Below, in pieces: positions 23,128 through 32,329 of a DNA stretch of 64,000 bases. The stretch comes from Atherix ibis. Taxonomy: Eukaryota > Arthropoda > Insecta > Diptera > Athericidae. Under the pieces are notes generated by a model. That model was given only the letters and a program-made list of their open reading frames with translations, did not search any database and was not told where the DNA came from. Positions within the stretch are counted from its first letter, which is position 1. Each line of letters begins with the position of its first letter. The stretch is from the NCBI GenBank assembly GCA_958298945.1, contig OY282609.1:57136220-57200219 (forward strand), in the 5' to 3' direction. Position numbers and translations under genes: made by a program.

Positions 23128-23294
23128 TATATATAATGAATAAAATTCCTTTTTACTTCTTAAGAAAATTTCAATATTTTTTTACAGCCTTATCTTTCTG
23201 AACTTCCTGATTAGATAATTAAATAAAGTGAATTAAAAAAAAAACAAATAATATAATTATAAGTGACTAATTAAAAAGTGTCATTAATATTATA

Positions 23295-24065
23295 AAGGGT
23301 TTTTGAATAAGAACTTGACAACTTATTTTTAAATATCTCGCAAACCATTTAAGATATATCAAAAACTTTTACTATTGCCTTAAAGTACAATCAATGCAAT
23401 TATGAATGGAACCCTAGTTCGGTCACATGTCTACTACGGACGATTCGTTGAAGCCAATTTTCGATGACTCGGCCACACAATTCGACGGAAATATCCGCTA
23501 TTCCTCCTTCGATGTTGGCTCTTAGGTCCTCTTACGTCGCCGGCTTGTTGGCATAGACCATCGATTTAACGTAGCCCCACAGAAAAAAGTCTAGAGGTGT
23601 TAAATCACAAGATCTCAGCGGCCAAACGACAGGACCTTTTCTCGATATAACACGTTTACCGAACTTGGACTTCAATAAGTTGATTGTTTCTCCTGCTGTG
23701 TGGGATGTGGCACCGTCTTGTTAAAACCACATATCACTGATGTCCAGCTCATGCAATTGATCGAAGAAATAATGCTGCAACATGTCTCTGTAGCGTTCAC
23801 CATTGACTGTAACGTGACGGTAAGTTTCATCAACGAAGAAAAATGGCCCAATGACGCCACCGGCATGAAAACCGCACCATACAGACACTTTTTGTGGATG
23901 AAGTGGTGTTTCATGAAGCACATGAGGGCTTGCAACACTCCAATAATGTATCTTTTGTTTGTTGGCTATGCCATTCAACCAAAAATGCGCTTCATCACTG
24001 AAGATGATTTTGCGATGAAAGTCGTCATTTTCGGCAAACTTCTCTAGAGGCCAATCTGAGAACGT
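23295..24065 (-). mobile_element. DD41D Tc1/mariner remnant (rosa/VS-like), 5' part lost
   Basis: The 3' end of the element is near 23295 ('agggtttttgaataagaact'). The N-terminal side is cut off at 24065 by the poly(A) end of R1-like copy 2. The missing DNA-binding part was not found on the far side of that copy. Confidence 0.75.
23400..24055 (-). pseudogene. DD41D transposase C-terminal pseudogene
   Basis: Reading down from 24055: IIFSDEAHFWLNGIANKQK (first catalytic Asp), VSVWCGFHAGGVIGPFFF, DISDMWF, a stop codon in place of glutamine, QDGATSHTAGETINLLKSKF (second Asp), then WPLRSCDLTPLDFFLWGYVK (third Asp). The second and third aspartates are 41 residues apart, which defines the DD41D group (rosa/Visitor-like Tc1/mariner families). 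One nonsense mutation and loss of the N-terminal DNA-binding domain inactivate it. Confidence 0.85.
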
Positions 24066-25196
24066 TTTTTTTTTTTTATGTTTAGATTAATGAGGTACAG
24101 GGGGAAACATTCGAAAGGTACTCGCCTGAAAATTTTTCCTGCCAGACGAGTTATCCGAGATTTTTACCTCGCTAAAACCTAATCTGTAACTCTAATCTTG
24201 CTCCCGGAACGATGGTTCCCCGGCGGCACTCTTTATAAATACTACTTCACCGGGGCGTTCTTATTTGATGCTACTGCGATCCTTGATAATGGATTCCGCG
24301 TACTCTCCAATCCTGTTCCAAGCCGATTGGCTCTTCAGCATGCACTCCACTATGTTTTCTGGACTAATGGAACGGTTCAGATTTATCTCCAGTTCTGCCC
24401 GTGTCCCCTCGTAGAGGAGGCACTGGAAGAACACGTGTTCTGCGTCTTCGATCACATCGCGGCAATGATGACAGTTTGGGGAGTCAGTTCTCTTGAATCT
24501 GTGCAAGTATGCCCGAAAGCATCCATGCCCAGTCAAGAGTTGGGTGATGTAAAACCCGACTTCCCCGTGCAGGCGAGTGACCCATTTGGTAACATCTGGG
24601 ATTAGCCGATGAGTCCACCGACCCTTCGTCGAGTTGTCCCATCTCTCTTGCCAGAGGCGAAGACTCTTGGGTCTCTTCTCTTCACAGAGGACCTTTTGCC
24701 GCTCCTACTTCTTCCTACGATGTTGGCGTTCCCACTCTCCTGCCAGGATGTCGATGGGTGGGCATGATGCTACGACGTTGACCGCATCGTGTGATACTGT
24801 TCGGTATGCTGACGCCACTCTGATCGCTGAGAGCCGCTGGACTGATGACATTGTCTTGCGGTATGTTGTTAGCTCTAGCGATTTTGCCCACACTGATACT
24901 CCGTATAGCAAGACGGAGGTAACCACTGTTGCCAGTAGTCGCCTTCGGATTTGCCTAGGGCCTCCGATATTGGGCATTATCCGTGAAAGTGCGCCCTGTA
25001 CTGCTGATGCCTTCCTGCTGACGCTGGAGATGTGCTCTTTGTAGTTGAGTCTGGCATCCAAGAGCACTCCTAGATACCGGATGTAGGGACCGACCGGATG
25101 TCGTGGTCGCCTACTCTTATGGTGATGGTCTCCATTTTCTTCCGGCTACTCACAAGGAGTGCTTCGGTCTTATGTTCCGCCAAAGACAGGTCTGCC
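24065..25196 (-). mobile_element. R1-like retrotransposon copy 2, 5'-truncated
   Basis: The 3' poly(A) appears as a T run at 24065-24077, followed by the shared 3' UTR. The coding part up to 25196 covers the RT thumb and C-terminal region (GALSRIMPNIGGP, SAYRTVSHDAVN, GCFRAYLHRFKRTDSPNCHH, RAELEINLNRS) with frameshifts. Unlike copies 1 and 3, no target duplication is visible: the 3' side abuts a DD41D transposon and the 5' side abuts jockey-like gag sequence on the opposite strand. Confidence 0.88.
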
Positions 25197-25770
25197 ATTA
25201 AGGTGGTGATTCGACACCTGCATCACACTATATCCGTTGAAGAGATAATAAGTGAGTTAGAGATACTAGGACATGAGACACGCATGTAGACCAAACTAAA
25301 AGTGGAAGAACCGTACATTAGTAAAGATATAGTACAATGCTATAGATGTAAAGAGTACGGGCACACGAAGACTTATTATCGGCACACTCCCAAATGCGTC
25401 AAATGTGTAGGCGAACACCTTACCAAGGATTGCAATAAAAATAAAACTACCCCAGCCAAATGCGTTCTCTGCGATGGTAGCCATCCCGCAAACTACAAGA
25501 GTTGGTCTACTTATAAGAAGCTACAGGAGAAAATCAACCCCAACAACAAAAAAACAAACCAACCAACATCAGCGGCCACAATTATAACAACCACAAGAGC
25601 AACAATCTAGCAGAAAGAACTATATTCCCCCTTCGTCATTATTATCCCAAGATATATCATCAATGTTCTCTCAATTAACCAATACACTTATAGAGCAATT
25701 AAACAAAATACTAACACCACTTGTAAATGCTTTGATGTCCATTGTGTCAGGTTTATCTGTTCAAAAATAA
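25197..25770 (+). pseudogene. Jockey-like ORF1 (gag) with zinc knuckles, 5'-truncated
   Basis: It opens mid-gene as [20 protein letters not shown], matching the pre-zinc-knuckle domain of jockey Gag proteins, then has a stop at 25288. Three CCHC-type knuckles follow: CYRCKEYGHTKTYY (last Cys replaced by Tyr), CVKCVGEHLTKDC (intact), and CVLCDGSHPANYKSW (last Cys lost). A second stop follows near 25608. The tail (SSMFSQLTNTLIEQLNKIL) ends with TAA at 25768-25770. Confidence 0.8.
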
Positions 25771-26311
25771 ATGTCGTCGGGCACCGAAAATTCCCTCTCC
25801 ATCCTTTTATGGAATGCAAATGGATTGAACCCCCATCGACAAGAACTGGACATTCCTCTACATGGCAGACGCGTTGAAATTGCTTTATTAACTATTAACT
25901 GAGACTCTACATCCAGGTCATACTTTACGATACGAGACTACGAAACATACAGAACTGATCACTTTGACAATACAGCGCATGGTGGAAAAGCTATCCTTAT
26001 AAGAAAATCCATTAAACATAACATTCACTTCAATTTCTCCTCCGAATCCGTGCAATTCACAGTTGTTACTATTGATACCTTTTTATTTAATCTTAATGTA
26101 GCATCCGTATATTGTCCTCCCAACAAAACCATAACTGGTTCCGACTTTTTATCCTCACACTCACTTGGAGCCTCGTTCCTTGCGGGTGGTGATTACAATA
26201 CTAAACATCCTCAATGGGGTTGCCGCCTTACTAACCCTCGAGGAACGATTCTTCAGGAAGCTCTATCCCATACATCATATCAAATAACTTCCTTTAAGAG
26301 ATGGAGAGTGA
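25771..26311 (+). pseudogene. Jockey-like ORF2 start: endonuclease domain
   Basis: ATG 25771 directly follows the ORF1 stop. LSILLWNANGLNPHRQEL is the start of an AP-endonuclease-like domain (catalytic Asn in WNANG). After a stop (near 25900) the sequence continues to VASVYCPPNK and FLAGGDYNTKHPQWGC, which holds the GDxN(T/A)KH motif of these endonucleases. It ends at HTSYQITSFKRW at the target duplication of R1-like copy 3. The remainder of the endonuclease and the RT core are absent. Confidence 0.8.
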
Positions 26312-27163
26312 CATCCGGTCGCTACCCTACATCCGGTATCTAGGAGTGGTCTTGGATGCCAGACTCAACTACAAAGAGCACATCTCCAGCGTCAGCAGGA
26401 AGGCATCAGCAGTACAGGGCGCACTTTCGCGGATAATGCCCAATATCGGAGGCCCCAGGCAAATCTGCAGGCGACTACTGGCAACTGTGGTTACCTCCGT
26501 CTTGCTATACGGAGCACCAGTATGGACGAAATCGCTAGAGCTAACAACATACCGCAAGACAATGTCATCAGTCCAGTGGCTCTCAGCGATCAGAGTGGCG
26601 TCAGCATACCGAACGGTATCACACGATGCGGTCAACGTCGTAGCATCATGCCCACCCATCGACACCCTGGTAGGAGAGCGGGAACGCCAACTTCGTAGGA
26701 AGAAGGAAGAGCGGCGAAAGGTACTCTGTGAAGAGGAGAGACCCGAGAGTCTTCGCCTCTGGCAAGAGAGATGGGACAACTCGACGAAGGGTCGGTGGAC
26801 TCATCGGGTGATCCTAGATGTTATTGTATCAAATGGGTCACTCGCCTGCACGGGGAAGTCGGGTATTACATCACCCAACTCTTGACTGGGCATGGATGCT
26901 TTCGGGCATACTTGCACAGATTCAAGAGAACTACCTCCCCAAACTGTCATCATTGCCGCGATGTGATCGAAGACGCAGAACAAGTGTTCTTCCAGTGCCC
27001 CCTCTACGAGGGGACGCGGGCGGAGCTGGAGAGAAATCTGGACCGTTCCATCAGTCCAGAAAACATAGTGGAGTGCATGCTGAAGAGCCAATCAGCGTGG
27101 AACAGAATTGGAGAGTACGCGGAATCCATTATCAAGGATCTCCACACAACGTACGAAGAATAG
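26312..27163 (+). pseudogene. R1-like RT C-terminal region (copy 3)
   Basis: The first frame (to about 26820) reads IRYLGVVLDARLNYKEHISS, GALSRIMPNIGGP, SVLLYGAPVWTKSLEL and SAYRTVSHDAVNVVASCPPI. A small deletion then shifts the frame, after which LTGHGCFRAYLHRFKR, CHHCRDVIEDAEQVFFQC (a CCHC-like zinc motif typical of R1-clade C-termini) and NLDRSISPENIVECMLKS run to a stop at 27161-27163. This is the best-preserved R1-like 3' region in the window. Confidence 0.87.
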
Positions 27164-27398
27164 GCCGCGAGGCGTCATAACATCGGGACAGCAATAGCAT
27201 CAAATAAGAACGCCCCGGCGAAGTAGTATTTACAAAGAGTGCCGCCGGGGAACCACCGTTCCGGGAGCAAGATTAGAGGTGCAGGTTAGGTTTTAGCGAG
27301 GTAAAAATGCCGCATAACTCGTCTGGCAGGAAAAATTTCCGGGCGAGTACCTTTCGAAGGTTTCCCCCTGTACCTCATTAATCTAAACATAAAAAAAA
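26312..27398 (+). mobile_element. R1-like retrotransposon copy 3, nested in the jockey element
   Basis: It is bounded by an exact 15-bp target duplication 'agagatggagagtga' at 26297-26311 and 27399-27413. It ends in a short A run (27390-27398) after the same 3' UTR as copies 1, 2 and 4, and it starts in the RT thumb region (ATCCGGTCGCTACCC). It has the opposite orientation to copy 2, 1.1 kb away. Confidence 0.95.
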
Positions 27399-27797
27399 AG
27401 AGATGGAGAGTGAGGGTAAATGAACAGAAGAGTGCTCACCTACAACTTCTTAGACTACTGGACAAACGCTCGAAACTAACAACCAAAAGTAAACTTCTAA
27501 TCTACAATACAATTATAAAACCTATTTGGACATATGGAATTGATCTTTGGGGTTCAACGAATCGTTCCAATTCCTATCGCGTCCAGGCATTCAAAAATCC
27601 TCCATACAATTGTTGATGCTCCCTTTTATGTTCGCAACAACGTAATACATCGTGATCTAAAAGTTCCCTTTGTTCAGGACCTGAGCATTTCCCACTATCA
27701 AAAATTTCACTCCCATTTATCCTATCATCATAATACATTTGTGAGAGAATTATCCTTTACTGCCCTCCCCGGAAACACTTATCGGAGACTTTTCTAG
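27399..27797 (+). pseudogene. Jockey-like ORF2 C-terminal end
   Basis: Resuming after the R1-like insertion it reads RWRVRVNEQKSAHLQLLRLL, then LLIYNTIIKPIWTYGIDLWG. The latter is the conserved (P)IWTYGI(Q/D)LWG signature at the end of jockey-clade reverse transcriptases. A frameshift at about 27600 leads to DAPFYVRNNVIHRDLKVPFV and the stop at 27795-27797. The reverse transcriptase active-site region is not present on either side of the insertion. Confidence 0.82.
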
Positions 27798-27900
27798 AGG
27801 AATCTTACTTCCATTAGTTGAAGAAATGCCGATGGGTGTTTACTCCCACATCATGATGCACAAGATTGTTAATTAAAATGTTAGGTAAATCTGCTTGTTA

Positions 27901-28976
27901 CAATAAAATTATAGTTGCAGAAAAAAAATTAATAATTTTTAACTGAATTTTCAAAATACAAAATAATTTTTCTGAAGGTCTTAAAACAAATTTAAATATT
28001 TTTTCTAGCAGTTTTTTGTAAATTCAAAATTTTTCATCTTAACCTCAATAGTTTTAAAGTCTCAAAAAAAAATTTTTTTCACTGAAATTTTTTAGATAAT
28101 TTGAAATTTATTTTTTAAGGAAGGTTCTACTTTGATTAAAAGTAATTTTTGTCCCATTTTGATGAAATTGAACAGCTTCCAATGTTTTTAAAAAGAGTGA
28201 AACCAAAGATTCTCTTCTTTCTCAACATAAATCCAAAGTTTTGGATATTAAACTTAACCAGAAATTTCTGTTCCTGTTCAACTTAACAAGAAAATTCGGT
28301 TTTCGTTTAAATTGACCAGCAAATTCGGTTTTTGTTCAACTTGACCACAAACTTTTGCTGTTTTTGTTGAAGAAACTTTGGATCCAATGTTGATCAAAAT
28401 GTTTTCGCAACTTAATCATCGCGCACCACTTGTTCTTGTTTTAGTGACACTTTAAGTAGGAAGCTAATGGGGGGTTGTGAATGTGTTGGTTCATAATTGG
28501 ATTAATTTTGCCAGAAAGTCGATTTATATGGTTTTTTTTATCAATTTTTAACAAATTTTAAACAATTTTAATTAATTTTCCCTTTAGTCTGATCAGCTTT
28601 CACCATTTTTGAATTCAACAGAAACGTACACAAATGGCAGTCATTACAAAAATCTATGCAACTTTTAGTTAAAAATTAACATGAAACATTATCAGATATT
28701 TTTACTCTGTTTCTGATCAAAATGTAAAAGAAAATCCAATCCGTTTTTAGATAGTTTGGGTTAGAAGACTAATCATCTTATCGAAATGAATAACAGAAAC
28801 TGCTAGAATTGGAGGCCAAAACCCCTCATAATAAAAATATCGTCGCTATCATAGATAATAAAAATCATTCGACTTCCGATTATATTATATATATTTTCAA
28901 AAAACAAAATATAATTCTCAAATTTTTTATAGGAAATATAAACGAAATTTGTTTTGAGAAACCCCTCTTTCCCCTT
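27901..28976. other. AT-rich interval with dispersed repeat
   Basis: Positions about 27925-28060 match 32030-32240 in direct orientation ('ttttaactgaattttcaaaa', 'aattcaaaatttttcatctt', 'aacctcaata'). A short phrase near 28130 ('ctttgattaaaa.taattttt') matches 21658. A triple phrase 'aaattcggttt' lies near 28290-28340. No gene is recognised. Confidence 0.5.
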
Positions 28977-30419
28977 TTAGACTGTCAACTTCCTGAAAGC
29001 TTTAAGTGAAAACGTCCCCAACTGATCGTATAAGCTGATCAGTCCAACACGATTGGCTATGCTCCTGAGGATGTCTGTAAATTTTCCCGGTGCGACCAAC
29101 TCGAATGCATCCAGGACGACATGCAATCTTTCCGCAATTATCGGTCTTTTTTTCAGCTGCTTCAAAATGATATCCTTGGAGAGTTTGACTGTGTCTATGA
29201 ACTTTTTGGTGCTCGTAAAAAAGTCCACAATGTAAATATCAGCTTCGATGTGATAAATCGGCCTGGCGAATATGTGAAATCCGTTCCGCTCCGCCATTTC
29301 GAAGATCAAACTAACCTCATTCGGATGATCCCGCTCAGAAGTTCGAATTCTTTCGAAAGCATCACCAATGGTCAAGCTCACCGTTTCCAGCTTCACTGAG
29401 TCAACCGACATCTCGGTCAAATTTTTCTCCATCCTTACCAGATGCGAGATTATCATTTTCATGTAGTTATCAGACCGGTCAATTTCCGATGTACACAAAA
29501 CCGTAAAATATTTGTGGAAAATCTCAGCGTGCTCGGGCCTATCCAATTTGTCAGCGGATATTTTCAATATTCCCATACACTTCTTGTTAATTTTATCGAT
29601 GATGTGAATTTGCAATTTCTTAGCATCTGCAAAGAAGTCATTCCCGATCGGCGATATAATAAGAAGTATTTCATTATCCCAGCATTCGTCATCCTTTATA
29701 CTGTTTATCGCATCAATGACGCCAAATTGTACGGATTTATTTGTCACCCACGAGCTTTGACTGTCGGTTTTATCAGTGTTACGGTAATTGGAGGTGTTCT
29801 TCGTATCAATGGCTCTATCGGCAAATGTGTCTGCCGATGTGGTCCCTGTATACTCACCCGACTTTTCGTAATCCTTGAAAATTTGATCAATATCGTGTTT
29901 GGTCCAGCAACTTTTGCAATGGTGGGCTTCCCTTGTTTGCGTGGCTCGAGTCATGTGGTCATTTTCTTCTCCAGCTGCGAAACGAAATTTCTTAGAACTC
30001 ACCGATTCAGCACTTCCTGTTGCGAAAACTGCTTCTGCTGCTCGTTTCTCTCGTTCGGCGATCTTCTGCAACATCCGCTGATACAGGATCTCAAGTTTAG
30101 GATCCATTCTGGCGTTGATAGCGATTGTTTGTTGACGTTTCGGTAGAACTTGTCGGATTCGATAAGAATTTTCCAAACGGAAGCGCTTCTGCTTCTGAAG
30201 GGAATCGTGAAGCTTCGAATACCTAATCGATCGTGCATGATCGGCCATTATGCTCTTCGCTAAATTGACGTTCTGTAACTTCTTCCAATGCATGTTCTTC
30301 GTTGTCACTGAAGCACCCGTCGAGGGCTGGTTTTGCAGTTTTTCCGATGTCGATAGAGTCCTTTCGGTTATGCCTTTCTCTTGGGTCATTTTCAGAGTTT
30401 TTCCAACGTTCATATTCAT
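28977..30419 (-). CDS. Hypothetical protein, probable host gene (480 aa)
   Basis: This is the longest intact reading frame in the window, and its base composition is clearly richer in G+C than its flanks, as for a real gene. The frame stays open upstream to about 30500 without an ATG, so I take the first ATG at 30419 (MNMNVGKTLKMTQEKG); an upstream exon joined by splicing is possible. I do not recognise the family. The N-terminal half is basic, polar and probably disordered, with a predicted helical Arg/Lys/Glu-rich stretch (LEILYQRMLQKIAEREKRAA) near residues 105-128 and a cysteine pair (HHCKSCW) near 165-172. The C-terminal half (about 235-480) alternates hydrophobic and charged residues like a folded domain (WDNEILLIISPIGNDFFADA; IYHIEADIYIVDFFTS; RLHVVLDAFELVAPGKF). 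There is no signal peptide or membrane segment. Its neighbour at 30870-31599 has the same strand. It could be a rapidly evolving lineage-specific gene. Function is unknown. Confidence 0.6.
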   Translation of the reverse strand: MNMNVGKTLKMTQEKGITERTLSTSEKLQNQPSTGASVTTKNMHWKKLQNVNLAKSIMADHARSIRYSKLHDSLQKQKRFRLENSYRIRQVLPKRQQTIAINARMDPKLEILYQRMLQKIAEREKRAAEAVFATGSAESVSSKKFRFAAGEENDHMTRATQTREAHHCKSCWTKHDIDQIFKDYEKSGEYTGTTSADTFADRAIDTKNTSNYRNTDKTDSQSSWVTNKSVQFGVIDAINSIKDDECWDNEILLIISPIGNDFFADAKKLQIHIIDKINKKCMGILKISADKLDRPEHAEIFHKYFTVLCTSEIDRSDNYMKMIISHLVRMEKNLTEMSVDSVKLETVSLTIGDAFERIRTSERDHPNEVSLIFEMAERNGFHIFARPIYHIEADIYIVDFFTSTKKFIDTVKLSKDIILKQLKKRPIIAERLHVVLDAFELVAPGKFTDILRSIANRVGLISLYDQLGTFSLKAFRKLTV

Positions 30420-30869
30420 CTCAGATCCTCCGTCATCCACTTCAAGATTCGTCGCGTCCGTGCACAAATTTTTATTAATAACTTTTCGAGAAGTTTAAGA
30501 ACTTTAATAATTTCTTACGATCAGCCTGAATTAACTGCCACCAGAAGAAGGACTTTTACACTTTTCAACTGATTTAACCATATTTTAATTAAACAAATAT
30601 TAAAATACCAATGCACGAAAATAATTTTATTCACAAAAAATGTTCGGGGGAGCTTAGAGAATTTTTATTGATTTACAGATGAAAAAAAATCCTTTTGGAA
30701 ACAGCTCAATTTTTATTTGTTAAATTTTCTCTACAATTTTGACTAGTGCAGCGCATGTGGGGTAAAGCGGCCAACTTTGATTTATTTTTATTGATTTTTT
30801 TATTTTTTGTTACAAAAACGCTCATAGAAATAAAGCACAAAATTTTTAACGAAAGTGGGTGGAAAGCTT
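30420..30869. other. Spacer between the two minus-strand genes
   Basis: About 450 bp. On the minus strand, AATAAA-type sequences lie near 30780-30795, about 80 bp past the stop of the 221-aa gene, and could be its polyadenylation signal. An ATG near 30580 on the minus strand opens only 16 codons before a stop; a 5' exon of the 480-aa gene could lie here but is not proven. Confidence 0.35.
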
Positions 30870-31599
30870 TTAGTAAATATTTTTCGAAACAATCAAATCA
30901 GTATCACTAGGGGTGGAGCTGTTAGCTGTGAAGTACGAATTCGAGGATGAATAGGATATCTGCTTGGCAATAGACTGGTCTGAAGGTTGATCTTTTTTTA
31001 TGGGGGGTATTTTCGTTCCTTCAGTTATGCTGATTATAGTCTCCGCGATTGAGCACTGAGAATTGTCACGTTGCATAGCGAAACAGACCTTTTTCATGGT
31101 GGAACTTCTGACGTTCTGAGCTGCTGGTTGATCTACTCTGCGGTTTATCTAATCAAAAAAAAACATATTAAATTTTTTCCAACCCAATTCTTACACACAT
31201 ACTTGCTCTTACCACCCCGTTGATAGGTAAATTGTCCGATGTCTCAAGGAAGTTCCTTGCTGGCGGTAATTCTTCATTATTGAGGCAGTTTAACATTCTT
31301 AAATGGATTTGGAACTGACTACTTCTTGGCTCCAGAAGCGAACAGCTTTCCAATAATTTGCTATCGTTTGCTCTAAGGATAGGTACAATGTCGTTTGCTT
31401 CCGGCGAATTGGGTGGCATTCGATAACAGAGGCTTTGGGTGTTGTACTGAGACAGTCGACGACAACTAATAGCATCGAGTAAGACCATGTGCTCCACTTG
31501 ACTAGCGACAGCTTGAATTTTCTCCTCGTCCGTTGGACACTGACAACAATTGAAAATTTTTGCACAAATTTCCGAAAATCGCGATCTATGATTAGTCAT
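30870..31599 (-). CDS. Hypothetical protein, two exons (221 aa), probable host gene
   Basis: Exon 1 runs 31599-31213 (129 codons from ATG: MTNHRSRFSEICAKIFNCCQ). A 64-bp intron with donor GTG|GTAAGAG and acceptor tttttttgattag|ATA joins it in phase 0 to exon 2, 31148-30870 (92 codons to TAA). Without splicing the first frame ends after 143 codons, and the second would start at an internal Met, so splicing gives the better model. The N-terminus has a CxxCCQCP-like cysteine cluster (ICAKIFNCCQCPTDEE); the middle is leucine-rich (SKLLESCSLLEPRSSQFQIH); exon 2 is Ser/Gln-rich and probably disordered (QISYSSSNSYFTANSSTPS). I do not recognise the family. It lies 450 bp upstream of the 480-aa gene on the same strand. 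Confidence 0.55.
31149..31212 (-). other. Predicted 64-bp intron
   Basis: GTAAGAG donor (31212 downward), nine-T pyrimidine tract and AG acceptor at 31150-31149. Size is typical of short insect introns. It keeps the frame open across both exons. Confidence 0.6.
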
Positions 31600-31682
31600 T
31601 TAAATACACTAAGAAAATTTTCACATTTAATAAACAATAACATTTTTGAAAAAAAAATAAACTTTCTCCAATAACTAAGCAA

Positions 31683-31866
31683 TTTTTGCTATAGTTTCTT
31701 TTTTAAAAAAAACTTTGGAGACAAAAATTAAATTCTATTCGGACGAAATGACATTAACTTCAATGGATACTAGACAAAAAAAAGCACAGAAAAAAAGTTT
31801 TCCGGTGAATTTTTTCTATCAAAAATTTTATTTATGAATTTTCACTTTTTACGAAATTATTCTTAA
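31683..31866 (+). repeat. Dispersed AT-rich repeat, copy 2
   Basis: Direct match to 21676-21850, roughly 85 percent by eye over 180 bp. Here it is uninterrupted and runs on into a small hairpin 'aaaatagggct...agccctatttt' at about 31870-31902. Confidence 0.85.
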
Positions 31867-32029
31867 GACAAAATAGGGCTTTTTTTCACAGCCCTATTTT
31901 GCTGAACCTCCTCATTAAAAATAATTTAAATTTCCTTTTTTAAAAAGGAAAATATCAAAAATCTGATGAAAATTTCTGAATTGTTTATACTTTTTGTTAA
32001 TAGACTCAAAATTTTATAAATTTCTTTTT

Positions 32030-32240
32030 AAATTAATGATTTTTTAACTGAATTTTCAAAATTCAACATAATTTTTTTTATGGTCTTAGGAAAAATTTTA
32101 TTTTTGAAAAAAGAGCAGTTTTTAGAAATGTTTAACGCACAAAAAAAATTAAAGAATTTTTTTTAGCAGTTTTGTGTAAATTATTTTTCTTAATTCAAAA
32201 TTTTTCATCTTAACCTCAATATTTTTAATATATAGGTCTC
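32030..32240 (+). repeat. Second dispersed repeat, partner of 27925-28060
   Basis: It shares 'aactgaattttcaaaa', a 'gcagttttgtgtaaatt'-like phrase and 'aattcaaaatttttcatctt' with 27925-28060 in the same order and orientation. Together with the previous repeat it brackets the two host genes in direct orientation. Confidence 0.7.
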
Positions 32241-32263
32241 GGAAAAATAGGGTTTCGCAGTAA

Positions 32264-32329
32264 ACGATATAAACGCCTTTACAATCTTAAAAAAAAAAGA
32301 ATTTAAGATTGTAAAGGCGTTTATATCGT
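32264..32329. repeat. Perfect 27-bp inverted repeat with 12-nt loop
   Basis: Arms 32264-32290 and 32303-32329 are exact reverse complements; the core is 'aaacgcctttacaatctta'. The loop is A-rich (32291-32302). The strand would fold into a stable hairpin. Confidence 0.97.

Larger units (their letters stand above)
25197..27900 (+). mobile_element. Jockey-like retrotransposon remnant, host of R1-like copy 3
   Basis: It holds a gag-like ORF1, the start of ORF2 (endonuclease domain) and, after the inserted R1-like copy, the end of ORF2. The reverse transcriptase core is missing between the endonuclease and the C-terminal part. The layout TAA immediately followed by ATG between ORF1 and ORF2 (25768-25773) is as in jockey elements. 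The 3' end is not sharply defined; a limit near 27900 is a guess. Confidence 0.75.

Noticed and set aside
29442..30146. A 234-codon plus-strand frame looked like a gene.
   Set aside because: It is antisense to the better 480-aa frame, starts inside it, and its Cys/Phe-rich composition is typical of a shadow frame.
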